This document shows positions 9,653 through 17,185 of a stretch of DNA of 64,000 nucleotides, one piece after another. Source of the DNA: JACVRW01 sp963812915 (GTDB lineage Bacteria > Actinomycetota > Thermoleophilia > Solirubrobacterales > Thermoleophilaceae); NCBI GenBank assembly GCA_963812915.1, contig CAWEXB010000013.1, forward strand, positions 186,001 through 250,000, read 5' to 3'. The stretch's first letter is position 1. Every line of letters starts with the position of its first letter. The notes under the pieces were generated by a model. That model had not been told where the DNA came from. It was given only the letters and a program-made list of their open reading frames with translations, and did not search any database. The translations under genes and the position numbers were made by a program.

Positions 9653-10511
9653 AGAACCCCTTCCCGGACTTCTGGCCGAGGTTCCCCGCCTCCACCAGCT
9701 CCTTCATCTTGGGCGACACGTAGAAGCGGTCGCCGTACGACTCGCGCAGGTGCATTGACACGTGCAGCACCGTGTCGAGGCCCAGCAGGTCGGTGAGGAA
9801 GTACGGCCCCATCGGGGCGGTGCCCGAATCCTTGATCACCCTGTCGACCTCCTCGACCTCGAGCCCCTCCTCGTCGGTCACGCGCCAGATCTCGGACACC
9901 GCCGAGTTCAGGATGCGGTTGACCACGAACCCCGGGACCTCGCCGCAGCGGATCGGCGTCTTGCGGATCGCCTGGGCGAAGTTCACCGCGGCCTGGAGCG
10001 TCTCCTCCGAGGTCTCCTCCCCCTCGATCACCTCGATCAGCCGCATCATGGACGCGGGATAGAAGAAGTGGAAGCCGCAGACCTTGTCGGGGCGGAGAGT
10101 GGCCTCTCCCATCTCCGAGATGGACAGCGACGAGGTGTTGGAGGCGAGGATGGCGTGCCCGGGGGTGACCTCGTCGAGCTCGGCGAAGACCGACTGCTTG
10201 ATCTCCATGCGCTCGGGCACGGCCTCGATCACGAAGTCCGCGTCGCCGAAGCCGTCATAGTCGGTGGCGCCGGTGATTCGGCCGAGCACCTCCTCGAGCT
10301 GGCGGTCGGCGTCCTCCTGGCCGATCTTCCCCTTGGCGACGAGCCCTCCGAGCTGGGCTTGGGTCACCTCCCGGGCCTTCGCGAGGCCCGCGTCGACGAA
10401 CTCCTGCTTCACGTCCTTCAGGACGACCGGGATGCCGGCGGCCGCGACGACCTGGGCGATCTCCCCACCCATAGTCCCCGCTCCAACGACGGCTGCCTTG
10501 AAGACGAACAC
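9636..10511 (-). CDS. 3-hydroxyacyl-CoA dehydrogenase (NAD-dependent)
   Basis: 291 residues, the usual length for 3-hydroxybutyryl/3-hydroxyacyl-CoA dehydrogenases. Residues 6-30 carry the Rossmann motif GAGTMGGEIAQVVAAAGIPV. ASNTSSLSISEM and GFHFFYPASMMRLIEVI hold the active-site Ser/His region, and VPGFVVNRIL opens the C-terminal domain. It oxidises L-3-hydroxyacyl-CoA to 3-ketoacyl-CoA. It is the first gene of a three-gene unit with the hydratase fusion and the sirtuin. The listed start is ATG at 10511 (MFVFKAAVVGAGTMGG). Confidence 0.9.
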   Translation of the reverse strand: MFVFKAAVVGAGTMGGEIAQVVAAAGIPVVLKDVKQEFVDAGLAKAREVTQAQLGGLVAKGKIGQEDADRQLEEVLGRITGATDYDGFGDADFVIEAVPERMEIKQSVFAELDEVTPGHAILASNTSSLSISEMGEATLRPDKVCGFHFFYPASMMRLIEVIEGEETSEETLQAAVNFAQAIRKTPIRCGEVPGFVVNRILNSAVSEIWRVTDEEGLEVEEVDRVIKDSGTAPMGPYFLTDLLGLDTVLHVSMHLRESYGDRFYVSPKMKELVEAGNLGQKSGKGFYEHGD

Positions 10512-10529
10512 GGCCGCGCAGGCTAGCGA

Positions 10530-10985
10530 CTACCGCAGCCCGGCCTCTTCCTCCGCCTCCACCGCGAAGCGAGCCAGAGTGCGGCGCAGGGAGTCGCGCA
10601 GCGCGCGCCGGATGAAGATCGCGTCCGCCACGCCGCCCAGCGCCCCGTACTTCGTGAGCGTGTACTCCAGGCTCAGCTCGACGCGTGACCCGGCCTCGCT
10701 CTCCGCTGCGCGGAAGGTCTGCAAGCCCACAAGGCGCTCCTCGAAGATCCGCGTGGCGAAGCGGTCGGCGGCGGCTCCTTGCACGACCTTCTCGGTCACC
10801 CGGCCGCGCCCGGCCGGAACCGACTCCCAAACGAGCCGGGATCCCTCGGCCGGCCAGGCGGACTCTTGCTCCACGACGCGGGCGAAGCCCTCGACGAAGG
10901 TCGGCCAGCGCGTCGCGTCCGCCCACAGGCGCAGGGCGGCCTCGGGCGTCAGCACGACCTCGGCCTCGGCGCTGGCAATTCTCAC
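10530..10985 (-). CDS. SRPBCC/polyketide cyclase-like lipid-binding protein
   Basis: 151 residues from a GTG at 10985 that overlaps the PadR stop (GTGA). SRPBCC features: beta1 ASAEAEVVLTPEAALRLWAD, helix WPTFVEGF, strands GSRLVWESVP, RVTEKVV, FATRIFEERLVGLQTF, RVELSLEYTL, and a long C-terminal helix (RALRDSLRRTLARFAVEAEEE). Members bind hydrophobic ligands, and no specific ligand is indicated. Translational overlap with a PadR repressor suggests the two are regulated as a unit. Confidence 0.65.
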   Translation of the reverse strand: MRIASAEAEVVLTPEAALRLWADATRWPTFVEGFARVVEQESAWPAEGSRLVWESVPAGRGRVTEKVVQGAAADRFATRIFEERLVGLQTFRAAESEAGSRVELSLEYTLTKYGALGGVADAIFIRRALRDSLRRTLARFAVEAEEEAGLR

Positions 10986-11434
10986 CGGCCGTAGACCTCG
11001 CGCACGATCTCCTCGATCGACTCCTTGACCGAGTCGAGGAACGGCCGCACCTCCTCCAGCAGGCGCTCGTACTCCTCGCGGCCCGCGCCGGTGAGCGAGT
11101 AGTAACGGCGCGTGCGGCGCTCGGGGTGCTCCCACCTCCCCTCGATCCAGCCCCGCTCCTCGAGCCGGCGCAGCAGCGGGTACATGGTGTTGGGATTCAC
11201 CGACAGCACGCCCTCCGTCATCCCCGCGATCCGCTCCATCAGCTGGTTGCCGTAACTCGGGCCCTGGCCGATCAGGTGCAGCACCAGCAGCGGCAGCACG
11301 TCGCGCCGGCGCAGCTCGCCCGTGAACGGGTCCTGCGGGCGCCCCCGCGGCGAGACCTCCGCCTCGAGGCCGCCCGCCTGGGAGACGGCCTCGCGCACAG
11401 CCCGGCGGCTGCGCTCGCGTTTCGACTTCGGCAT
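10982..11434 (-). CDS. PadR-family transcriptional regulator
   Basis: 150 residues with a PadR winged helix: LRRRDVLPLLVLHLIGQG, PSYGNQLMERIAGMTEG, NTMYPLLRRLEERGWIEG, and RRYYSLTGAGREEYERL, then a C-terminal dimerisation helix. The first 35 residues are a basic extension (MPKSKRERSRRAVREAVSQ) not needed by the family. PadR proteins usually repress a neighbouring gene and release on ligand binding. The SRPBCC gene that overlaps its stop is the likely partner. Confidence 0.85.
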   Translation of the reverse strand: MPKSKRERSRRAVREAVSQAGGLEAEVSPRGRPQDPFTGELRRRDVLPLLVLHLIGQGPSYGNQLMERIAGMTEGVLSVNPNTMYPLLRRLEERGWIEGRWEHPERRTRRYYSLTGAGREEYERLLEEVRPFLDSVKESIEEIVREVYGR

Positions 11435-11477
11435 CGCCCCCGCATCCTGGCAGGGGACGGTCGTTCGGACCGTCAGC

Positions 11478-12650
11478 TCAGGCGGCGGCCGCCGCGGGTT
11501 CCTCCGCCGGGCGGGGCATCAGGACCTCGCGTGCGATCACGAGGCGCTGGATCTGCGACGTGCCCTCGTAGAGCTGCATGATCTTGGCGTCCCGCATCAG
11601 CTTCTCGACCGGGTACTCCTTGATGAAGCCGTAGCCCCCGTAGACCTGCACGGCGTCCACGGTCACCTCCATCGCGGAGTCCGCGGCGAAGCGCTTGGCG
11701 TGCGAGGACGCCAGTGTGTTGCGCTCCCCCTTGTCGAGCAGCGCGGCCGACTTCCAGGTCAAGAGGCGGGCGGCCTCGACCTTCGTCGCCATGTCGGCGA
11801 TCATGAACTGGATCGCCTGGTGCATGGCGATCGGCACGCCGAACTGGACGCGCTCCTTGGCGTAGTCGCGGGCGTACTCGAAGGCGGCCTGGGCGATGCC
11901 GACCGCCATGGCCGACACGCCCGGACGCGTGCGGTCCAGCGTCATCATCGCGAGCTTGAAGCCCTTGTTCTCCTCACCGAGGAGGTTGCTCGCCGGGATC
12001 TCGACGTCGTTGAACGAGATCATCGCGGTGTCGGACGCGCGCTGGCCGAGCTTGTCCTCCTTCTTGTCGACCACCACTCCGGCGTCGCGCGGCACCACGA
12101 ACGCCGAGATGCCGCGGTGGCCGGCCTCCCTGTCGGTCTTGGCGTAGACCGTGTACCAGCTCGCGTGCGAGCCGTTCGTGATGAAGCACTTGGTGCCGTT
12201 GATGACGTACTTGTCGCCCTTCTTGACGGCGGTCGTGCGCATGGCGGAGACGTCCGAGCCGGCGTCCGGCTCGGTCAGGCAGAAGGAGGCCAGCCTGGGC
12301 TCCTCCGTGAGCATTGCGAGGTACTCCTTCTTCAGCTCCTCGGAGCCGCCCAGGGCCACGGGGGCGGTCGCGAGCCCGTTGCACATCAGCGACGTGCCGA
12401 TGCCGGAGCAGCCCCAGCCGAGCTCCTCCTCGATGAGACAGCCGCTCAGGTAGTCGAGACCGGGTCCGCCGTACTCCTCGGGGATGTGGGAGTTCATGAG
12501 GCCCACCTCCCACGCCTTCTGCACGATCTCGTGCGGGAAGGTGGAATCCCTGTCGAGGTCCCAGGCGACGGGGCGGATCTCCTTCTCCGCGAAGTCGTGG
12601 GCGAGCTCGCGAATGTCCTTCTGCTCGTCGGTGAGGCTGAAATCGACCAC
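11478..12650 (-). CDS. Acyl-CoA dehydrogenase
   Basis: 390 residues from a GTG at 12650 preceded by AAGGAG nine bases away. A GTG at 12689 would add 13 unusual residues. Signatures: DFSLTDEQKDIRELAHDF start, CLTEPDAGSDVSAM (FAD-binding), NGTKCFITNG, RVQFGVPIAMHQAIQFMIAD, VQVYGGYGFIKEYPVEKLMRDAKI, and YEGTSQIQRLVIARE, whose Glu is the catalytic base in short/medium-chain enzymes. It introduces the 2,3 double bond in acyl-CoA, passing electrons to ETF. It probably feeds the enoyl-CoA hydratase and dehydrogenase nearby. A TetR-like operator lies 43 bp upstream. Confidence 0.9.
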   Translation of the reverse strand: MVDFSLTDEQKDIRELAHDFAEKEIRPVAWDLDRDSTFPHEIVQKAWEVGLMNSHIPEEYGGPGLDYLSGCLIEEELGWGCSGIGTSLMCNGLATAPVALGGSEELKKEYLAMLTEEPRLASFCLTEPDAGSDVSAMRTTAVKKGDKYVINGTKCFITNGSHASWYTVYAKTDREAGHRGISAFVVPRDAGVVVDKKEDKLGQRASDTAMISFNDVEIPASNLLGEENKGFKLAMMTLDRTRPGVSAMAVGIAQAAFEYARDYAKERVQFGVPIAMHQAIQFMIADMATKVEAARLLTWKSAALLDKGERNTLASSHAKRFAADSAMEVTVDAVQVYGGYGFIKEYPVEKLMRDAKIMQLYEGTSQIQRLVIAREVLMPRPAEEPAAAAA

Positions 12651-12692
12651 TGGTTGCTGCTCCTTGGGCCCCGAGCGGCTTTGAGCCACCCG

Positions 12693-12710
12693 ATTGATTA
12701 GTCAGTCAAT
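12693..12710 (-). promoter_or_regulatory. TetR-type operator-like dyad before acyl-CoA dehydrogenase
   Basis: On the minus strand the site reads ATTGACTGACTAATCAAT, with ATTGA/TCAAT arms around an 8 bp centre. Its TGACTGAC-type wording resembles operators of TetR-family regulators that control fatty-acid degradation genes. It is AT-rich against a very GC-rich background and sits just upstream of the acyl-CoA dehydrogenase start. No TetR gene is present in the window. Confidence 0.45.
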
Positions 12711-12794
12711 CCTCTTGCAAAGAGATTACCGCAGTCGTGCGCGAGGGGCCGGGCTCGGCCCGGACCGGAGCGATTAGCGTTCAGACTGTCCGCC

Positions 12795-13214
12795 ATGGAT
12801 GCTTTCGGCACGGTGCTGATCGTGGTGAGCGTGATCGCGATCGTGATCGCCGTGGCCAGCTACTGGGGCAGCGGCCGCCTCTACCGGCGAATCGGGGCGG
12901 GCGAGCTCAGCATGGAGCGGGAGCGGACGCCTCGCTCGGCGCCCGCGCCCGCCTCCCAGTCCGAGGCGCGCGAGGAGATTCGCCAGATGCTCGAGGCCAA
13001 GTCGGCCCGCCGCCAGGCTCGGGGCGAGCCGGCCCTCGACGTGGACGCCGAGCTGGCCGCGCTCATGCGCGGCTCGCCCGAGCACGATCCGACCCTCCGC
13101 GACGAGGTCCGCCAGCTCGTGATCGCCCGCAACGAGCGGCGCCGGCGTCAGGGCAAGGAGCCGCTCGACGTCGAGGCGGAGATCGACCGGCAGCTGCGTG
13201 CGCTTGGGGGGTGA
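12795..13214 (+). CDS. Membrane-anchored protein with an internal duplicated helical repeat (hypothetical)
   Basis: 139 residues. An N-terminal transmembrane segment (residues 5-25, VLIVVSVIAIVIAVASYWG) is followed by a cytoplasmic region holding two copies of a roughly 32-residue unit: REEIRQMLEAKSARRQARGE...LDVDAELAAL and RDEVRQLVIARNERRRRQGK...LDVEAEIDRQL. The repeat resembles short actinobacterial helical motifs with an 'RRxxxGxxPLDVExEI' core. Function unknown. It starts with ATG and stands alone between the divergent acyl-CoA dehydrogenase and a co-directional small gene. Confidence 0.6.
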   Translation: MDAFGTVLIVVSVIAIVIAVASYWGSGRLYRRIGAGELSMERERTPRSAPAPASQSEAREEIRQMLEAKSARRQARGEPALDVDAELAALMRGSPEHDPTLRDEVRQLVIARNERRRRQGKEPLDVEAEIDRQLRALGG

Positions 13215-13248
13215 TTTCACACTCGCCTCGGGGTAGGCTGCGTTCGAT

Positions 13249-13566
13249 ATGGCGAACGACCGCCTTTTTGACCTCGAGGACGCGCTGCTCCGTCCCGGCT
13301 GCTATCTGAATCCACAGACCGAGGTGATGATCGTCGTGGACGACTCGTCGTCCATAGACGGCGAGATCTTCAATCTCGAGGAGTTCGAGGGCGCCGACTG
13401 GGTGCTGGTCTCCGACGAGGTACCCGTGGACGAGGCGCGCCGCGACGAGCTCCTCGAGAGCTTTCAGGCCGCCTACCACGGCGGCGACGGCCGTGCGGTC
13501 AGCGAGGCCGCCGTCGAGGACGGCGACGAGCCCGACCTCGAGGAGGACGAGGAGCTCGAGGAGTAG
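13249..13566 (+). CDS. Small acidic protein (hypothetical)
   Basis: 105 residues, with a very acidic C-terminus (DEPDLEEDEELEE). The body has beta character (TEVMIVVDDSSSIDGEIFNLEEFEGADWVLVSDEVPVD) and a helix (ARRDELLESFQAAYHGG). No signal peptide or membrane segment. It starts with ATG 34 bp after the preceding gene, so they may share a transcript. I do not recognise a characterised family. Confidence 0.55.
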   Translation: MANDRLFDLEDALLRPGCYLNPQTEVMIVVDDSSSIDGEIFNLEEFEGADWVLVSDEVPVDEARRDELLESFQAAYHGGDGRAVSEAAVEDGDEPDLEEDEELEE

Positions 13567-13725
13567 CGCGGCCCCTCCCTCGTTGGGCTTCCGGCTCCTC
13601 AAATGTCCGCGGACCGGGCACTGCTGCGATTCGCGCATCGCGATAGCGCTTCCGCAGGAGCGCCGACTGCACGATGACCCGTCGCGCGAACCGGCAGTCC
13701 TCGCGCGCGGAGTCGTCGATGCCTG

Positions 13726-14097
13726 CTACGCGTTTACGTACGGCGCGTAGCGGCGGTGCAACATGAGCTGGTTGCCGTCGGGGTCGGCGAAGATCGCCAT
13801 GTGGCAGACGCCCGTGTCGAGGGTGTCGCCGAAGAAGCTCACCCCCTTGGACTCGAGCTCCGCGCGCGCCGCGTGGACGTCCTCCACGCGCAGTGGCAGC
13901 GGATTGCCGGTCTGGGCGCTGAACTCCATCCCGACCCTCTCGGGTTCCCAGACGACGAAGCAGGTGCTGCCCGCCCACTGCTCGTACTCCGCGTGCTCAT
14001 CGGGACGCATGCCGAGGACGTCGCGATAGAAGCTGCGTGCGCGCACGGCGTCCTGCGAGGGGATGCCGATGAAGTCGAGCTCTTGGATGAGTGTCAT
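13726..14097 (-). CDS. VOC/glyoxalase-like protein
   Basis: 123 residues forming one vicinal-oxygen-chelate unit of two beta-alpha-beta-beta-beta modules: LDFIGIPSQDAVRARSFYRDVLGM, a middle strand VGMEFS, VEDVHAARAELESKGVSFFGD and the closing MAIFADPDGNQLMLHRRY, which carries the conserved 'DPDGN.l.l' motif. The possible ligands are fewer than in glyoxalase I, so substrate and metal dependence are unclear. It ends convergently with the small acidic gene, 159 bp away. Confidence 0.75.
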   Translation of the reverse strand: MTLIQELDFIGIPSQDAVRARSFYRDVLGMRPDEHAEYEQWAGSTCFVVWEPERVGMEFSAQTGNPLPLRVEDVHAARAELESKGVSFFGDTLDTGVCHMAIFADPDGNQLMLHRRYAPYVNA

Positions 14098-14385
14098 TGC
14101 GCGTCAGTCTGTCAATCAGCCCCGGAGCGGCTCGTGTAAGGCGGCCCGTGCCGTGTCGACAGGCGAAAGGTCTCTGATTCATCGCTGCCGCTCACATCGC
14201 GGCGGCGCGAGCGGCGGATTCGAGCGCGGTTGAGCACGTCAAGCGGTATCAGCTGAGTTTCGCTCGTCCGCGCATAGCAGCGGCGAGTCGATCACAGCTC
14301 GGTTCGCCCGCCCGGGCGCCTACTCGAGCGGGGGCGGACAGGCGGCCCGCCCCCGTCTCTCAACTTCTCGCCGTCGAGCCAGATC
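14098..14385. other. 288 bp gene-free interval
   Basis: No convincing ORF, RNA gene or strong terminator is seen between the VOC gene start and the CHRD gene stop. It probably holds the VOC promoter; the minus strand carries TTGACAGACTGACGCA just before the VOC ATG. Confidence 0.3.
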
Positions 14386-14892
14386 CTAGAAGTTCCCGCG
14401 GATCTCCCCGCCCGGGAGATCCCCCGGGCCCGTGCCGGCAGGAGGCACACCGTCATTCGTGTGCACGTTGACGTACGCGTTGCCAGAGTTCAGAGCGTCG
14501 ATGAGCGCCGAAAACGGCTGACCAGCAAGCGGCCCGACGAGATTCGCCGCCGTGATGGTGCCCCTCGCGAGCACGCCGTTCGCGGTCCCACCTCCGGCCG
14601 GAGCGGGCCCGAAGAGGAACGCGACCACGGGGCCGTTCACGCCCGGCGGACCGACGTGGATGTGCGCCGCGATCGGATTGTCCAGATTGGCGACGATCAA
14701 CCTGTAGTCGAGCGACGTGCCGTCCTTGCTCAGTTTGAAGACCGCCTGCCCAGCTGCCCGCGAGGCGTTCGCGGGTACCTCCGTGTCGCCGTTCAGGTGC
14801 ACCGAGTAGTTTCGGTTTTCTCCGGCCGACGCCAGTCCTGCTACCGCAAGAAGCACCACCAAGACGACGCCTATCCCCAAAACCCTACGCAT
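14386..14892 (-). CDS. Secreted CHRD-domain protein
   Basis: 168 residues from an ATG at 14892 preceded by GGGGAG. A Sec signal (VLGIGVVLVVLLAVAGLASA) ends at A-G-E. The rest is a CHRD domain: NYSVHLNGDTEVP, GQAVFKLSKDGTSLDYRLIV, ANLDNPIAAHIHVGPPGVNG, VVAFLF and a closing YVNVHTNDG...GEIRGNF. CHRD domains are extracellular beta folds first named from chordin, and bacterial members are secreted proteins of unknown activity. It stands alone. Confidence 0.85.
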   Translation of the reverse strand: MRRVLGIGVVLVVLLAVAGLASAGENRNYSVHLNGDTEVPANASRAAGQAVFKLSKDGTSLDYRLIVANLDNPIAAHIHVGPPGVNGPVVAFLFGPAPAGGGTANGVLARGTITAANLVGPLAGQPFSALIDALNSGNAYVNVHTNDGVPPAGTGPGDLPGGEIRGNF

Positions 14893-15401
14893 GCGTATCT
14901 CCCCTCTCCCGTGCGGATACACGAATGGCACGGGGACTCTAGCGAGTTGGGCTGGCCGGTTGCCCCCTCCGGAGAGGCGCTCATGCGATCAGTGATCTCG
15001 CTTCTCCGTTCGCGTGAAACGAGCGGTGCCGCGCCTTCCCGGCGGGGCTATAGCGGAAAACAATGAGGGTTCGGCTTGTCGGGGTGGAGTCGTGTTCGGC
15101 GGCCGCCCGGCTCCGCGGGCGCTTGGTTTCCCCGGTCCCCGGCGCAGGGCCGCTCGCCGGAGAGGGTGCCGGCCCGGGCCCGGACCGGGCGGCGGGACGG
15201 ACGCTTGCGGGGCCCGGGGCGCCAGGCGCCGACAATGGTCCGGCGATCTGCGGGGCCCTGCCGGGGCCAGCGACCCGCCGCGCGGCCGAAGATCCGGAAG
15301 CCGACGCAATCGGATGTGCAGCTCGCGGAAGCGGCCAAACCGGGAAACCGCAGCCGGGCGTACCGGCTTGGGCGGCCGGCTTGCGATTGCGCAGTCGACG
15401 T

Positions 15402-15669
15402 CGGGGCTGGGTGAGGAGGATGCTTGCGCGGGGCGCCCGGGTGCTCCCGGCGCAGAGAAACCACTGGACGCTTCCAAGCGTTCGACCTGCTCTTGGCATA
15501 AGCAACAAAGGGTCGAACGCGTGAAGACTGGCCCCGGCCGGGCGCCCCGGCGGGGAGCCGGGCCCGGCGCCCGAGCCCGGATCGCCGCTTCAGGAGCCCG
15601 CCCGGATCACCGACCGCCGGATCGGACCGGCGCCGGCCGCGTCAGGCTCCCCCTCCTCACCCAGCCCCG
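15402..15669. repeat. Palindromic intergenic repeat, copy A, with outer 18 bp inverted repeat
   Basis: The core is GCGTTCGACC (15478-15487) and GGTCGAACGC (15511-15520), a perfect 10 bp dyad around a 23 nt loop. Outside it, CGGGGCTGGGTGAGGAGG (15402-15419) is the exact reverse complement of 15652-15669, so the whole 268 bp unit can fold as one nested hairpin. The ACCCAGCCC tail is shared with copies B, C and D. Confidence 0.75.
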
Positions 15670-15898
15670 GAACCGCCGGCAGAAACGAACGGCTGGGGAA
15701 TACCTCCCCGCCCGGCGAACAGCTCACCGCGAAGCGAGACTTAGCCATAGCCCCTCCCCGCATCTCGTTGGTCGGGTGACGGTCTCCCCGGCGGCGGGTG
15801 AGGCCGGGTCACGGATGCCGGCCGGACGCCGGTCCATCCGCCCTTCGGCACCGGCGTCCGGGCGGACAACCTGACACGCAACCGAGCCACCGTCGAAC

Positions 15899-15937
15899 GT
15901 GGCGGGTTGTGTGTCCCTGGCACGCACAATCCGCCAC
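15899..15937 (-). terminator. Hairpin downstream of the diiron protein gene
   Basis: The arms GTGGCGGGTTGTGTG and CGCACAATCCGCCAC pair over 15 bp with two G-T type mismatches around a 9 nt loop (TCCCTGGCA). It lies 70 bp past the stop of the minus-strand gene ending at 16007, so it may terminate the ATP-grasp/diiron transcript. Confidence 0.4.
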
Positions 15938-16006
15938 ACAACTCCCGGGCGGCGATCTATGGCGAGTTTTGCGCCGGCCGCGCCGCCGGCCGCCCGCGGG
16001 CGCGGC

Positions 16007-17185
16007 TCAGGCCGGCGCGCCCGTGCCCGTCGGCGCGCCCGTCTCGTCGAGGCCGGCGCGCAGCTCGCGCACCTTGTCGCGGTAGGCCTTCTCGCTGCCG
16101 CCCAGCAGGTGTGAGCCCCAGCGCACGCCGTTGTGCACGTGCGGCACCTCGTCGGCGAGCAGGTAGTCGAACACCAGCGCGATGCGCTCCTGGCCCAGCT
16201 CCATGAGCGTCTTGCGGCGGTGCGAGTGGCGCCACATCGCCCGCTGTTCGGAGGTGCCGTTGAAGAGGCACAGGCGACCCAGGAGGTCGTAGGCGTAGAT
16301 CGACTTGAAGTACGAGAAGCCGACCGGGTAGTCGCCCCAGGCGCAGCCGAGCTCCTCCTTCATCAGCAGGTCGTGCACCTTGGCGTGGCGCACCTCGTCC
16401 CAGGTCTGGCGCGCCATGTCGACGTGGAAGTCCCACGGCATCTCGGGATGCTCGTGCGAGTTGCGCGCCATCAGCTCCGCAGCCGACAGCTCGGCGTCCA
16501 TCAGCCCGTGGAAGAAGTGGCGCTGCTCCTCCGGCTCGATCGGGACGTGGTTCTCCGCGCCGTTGACGTAGAGGTCGCGCGTCAGGTAGGGATCGCCGTC
16601 CTCGGCAACCTCGACGAACTCGTCGCGGGCGGGCTCCACGAGCGGCGGGAGGATGCGGAGCTGCCGCGGCGCGGTGCGGAGGCGGACGGGCAGCTCGCCG
16701 ATGTCCCGCCCCGGCGCGGACGCCGGCCCCGCCCCCACCTCGCGGGTGTGCCGCTCCTGGCGCTCCGCCACCTGGGTCAGGAGCCGCAGCGACGGCTCGT
16801 CCGCCACCGGATCGAGATGCTGCAGATGCGTCCGCATCGCGGCCGCGAGCTGCGGCTTCGCCTCGCCATAGGCAACGTCGAGGTATGCCGGGGCCGAGTC
16901 CGCGGCAGCCATCCGGTCGAGCAGCTCCTCGAGCTCGGGAGAGGGCGAGCCGGGGTAGTCGCTCGGGCTCCGCAGCTCGTAGAGGCGGCGCTTGATCTTC
17001 GTCAGCGCGCGGGCGTCGTCGTGGACGTGGTCGCCGAGCGCGTACTTGCGCGGCCAGCTCGGCTCGAGCGGCAGCCAGCCGTTCGTGAGGTGCACGAGCT
17101 CGCGCAGCACGTGGAAGTAGTTCGAGAAGCGGGTGGCGTTGTCGTCGACGTCGTAGCCGAGCGGTCGCTCAGACGAGCTCTTCAC
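16007..17185 (-). CDS. Ferritin-like diiron protein, DUF455-type
   Basis: 392 residues from a GTG at 17185 that overlaps the upstream ATP-grasp gene by 17 bp. The C-terminal half is a ferritin-like four-helix domain with carboxylate ligands: a first Glu helix (HGLMDAELSAAELMARN), ExxH in QTWDEVRHAKVHDLLM, a third Glu helix (LMELGQERIALVFDYL) and a second ExxH in ADEVPHVHNGVRW. The DEvxHVxxGxrW wording is typical of DUF455. The N-terminal half is also helical (YALGDHVHDDARALTKIKRR) and could be a degenerate second bundle. It is likely an oxygen-using diiron enzyme. Overlap with an ATP-grasp gene suggests it modifies that enzyme's product, which is an inference. Confidence 0.65.
   Translation of the reverse strand: MKSSSERPLGYDVDDNATRFSNYFHVLRELVHLTNGWLPLEPSWPRKYALGDHVHDDARALTKIKRRLYELRSPSDYPGSPSPELEELLDRMAAADSAPAYLDVAYGEAKPQLAAAMRTHLQHLDPVADEPSLRLLTQVAERQERHTREVGAGPASAPGRDIGELPVRLRTAPRQLRILPPLVEPARDEFVEVAEDGDPYLTRDLYVNGAENHVPIEPEEQRHFFHGLMDAELSAAELMARNSHEHPEMPWDFHVDMARQTWDEVRHAKVHDLLMKEELGCAWGDYPVGFSYFKSIYAYDLLGRLCLFNGTSEQRAMWRHSHRRKTLMELGQERIALVFDYLLADEVPHVHNGVRWGSHLLGGSEKAYRDKVRELRAGLDETGAPTGTGAPA

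Larger units (their letters stand above)
14893..15950. other. 1.06 kb gene-free, hairpin-rich interval
   Basis: The open frames here are overlapping high-GC artefacts with proline/arginine-rich translations and no family likeness. The region holds palindromic repeat copy A (listed separately, 15402-15669) and the hairpin at 15899-15937. No RNA gene was recognised. Confidence 0.5.

Noticed and set aside
15063..15524. Several 100-200 codon frames in the 14.9-15.9 kb interval on both strands
   Set aside because: They overlap one another, have Pro/Arg/Gly-rich translations, no start-site support and no family likeness. They are expected artefacts of very high GC.
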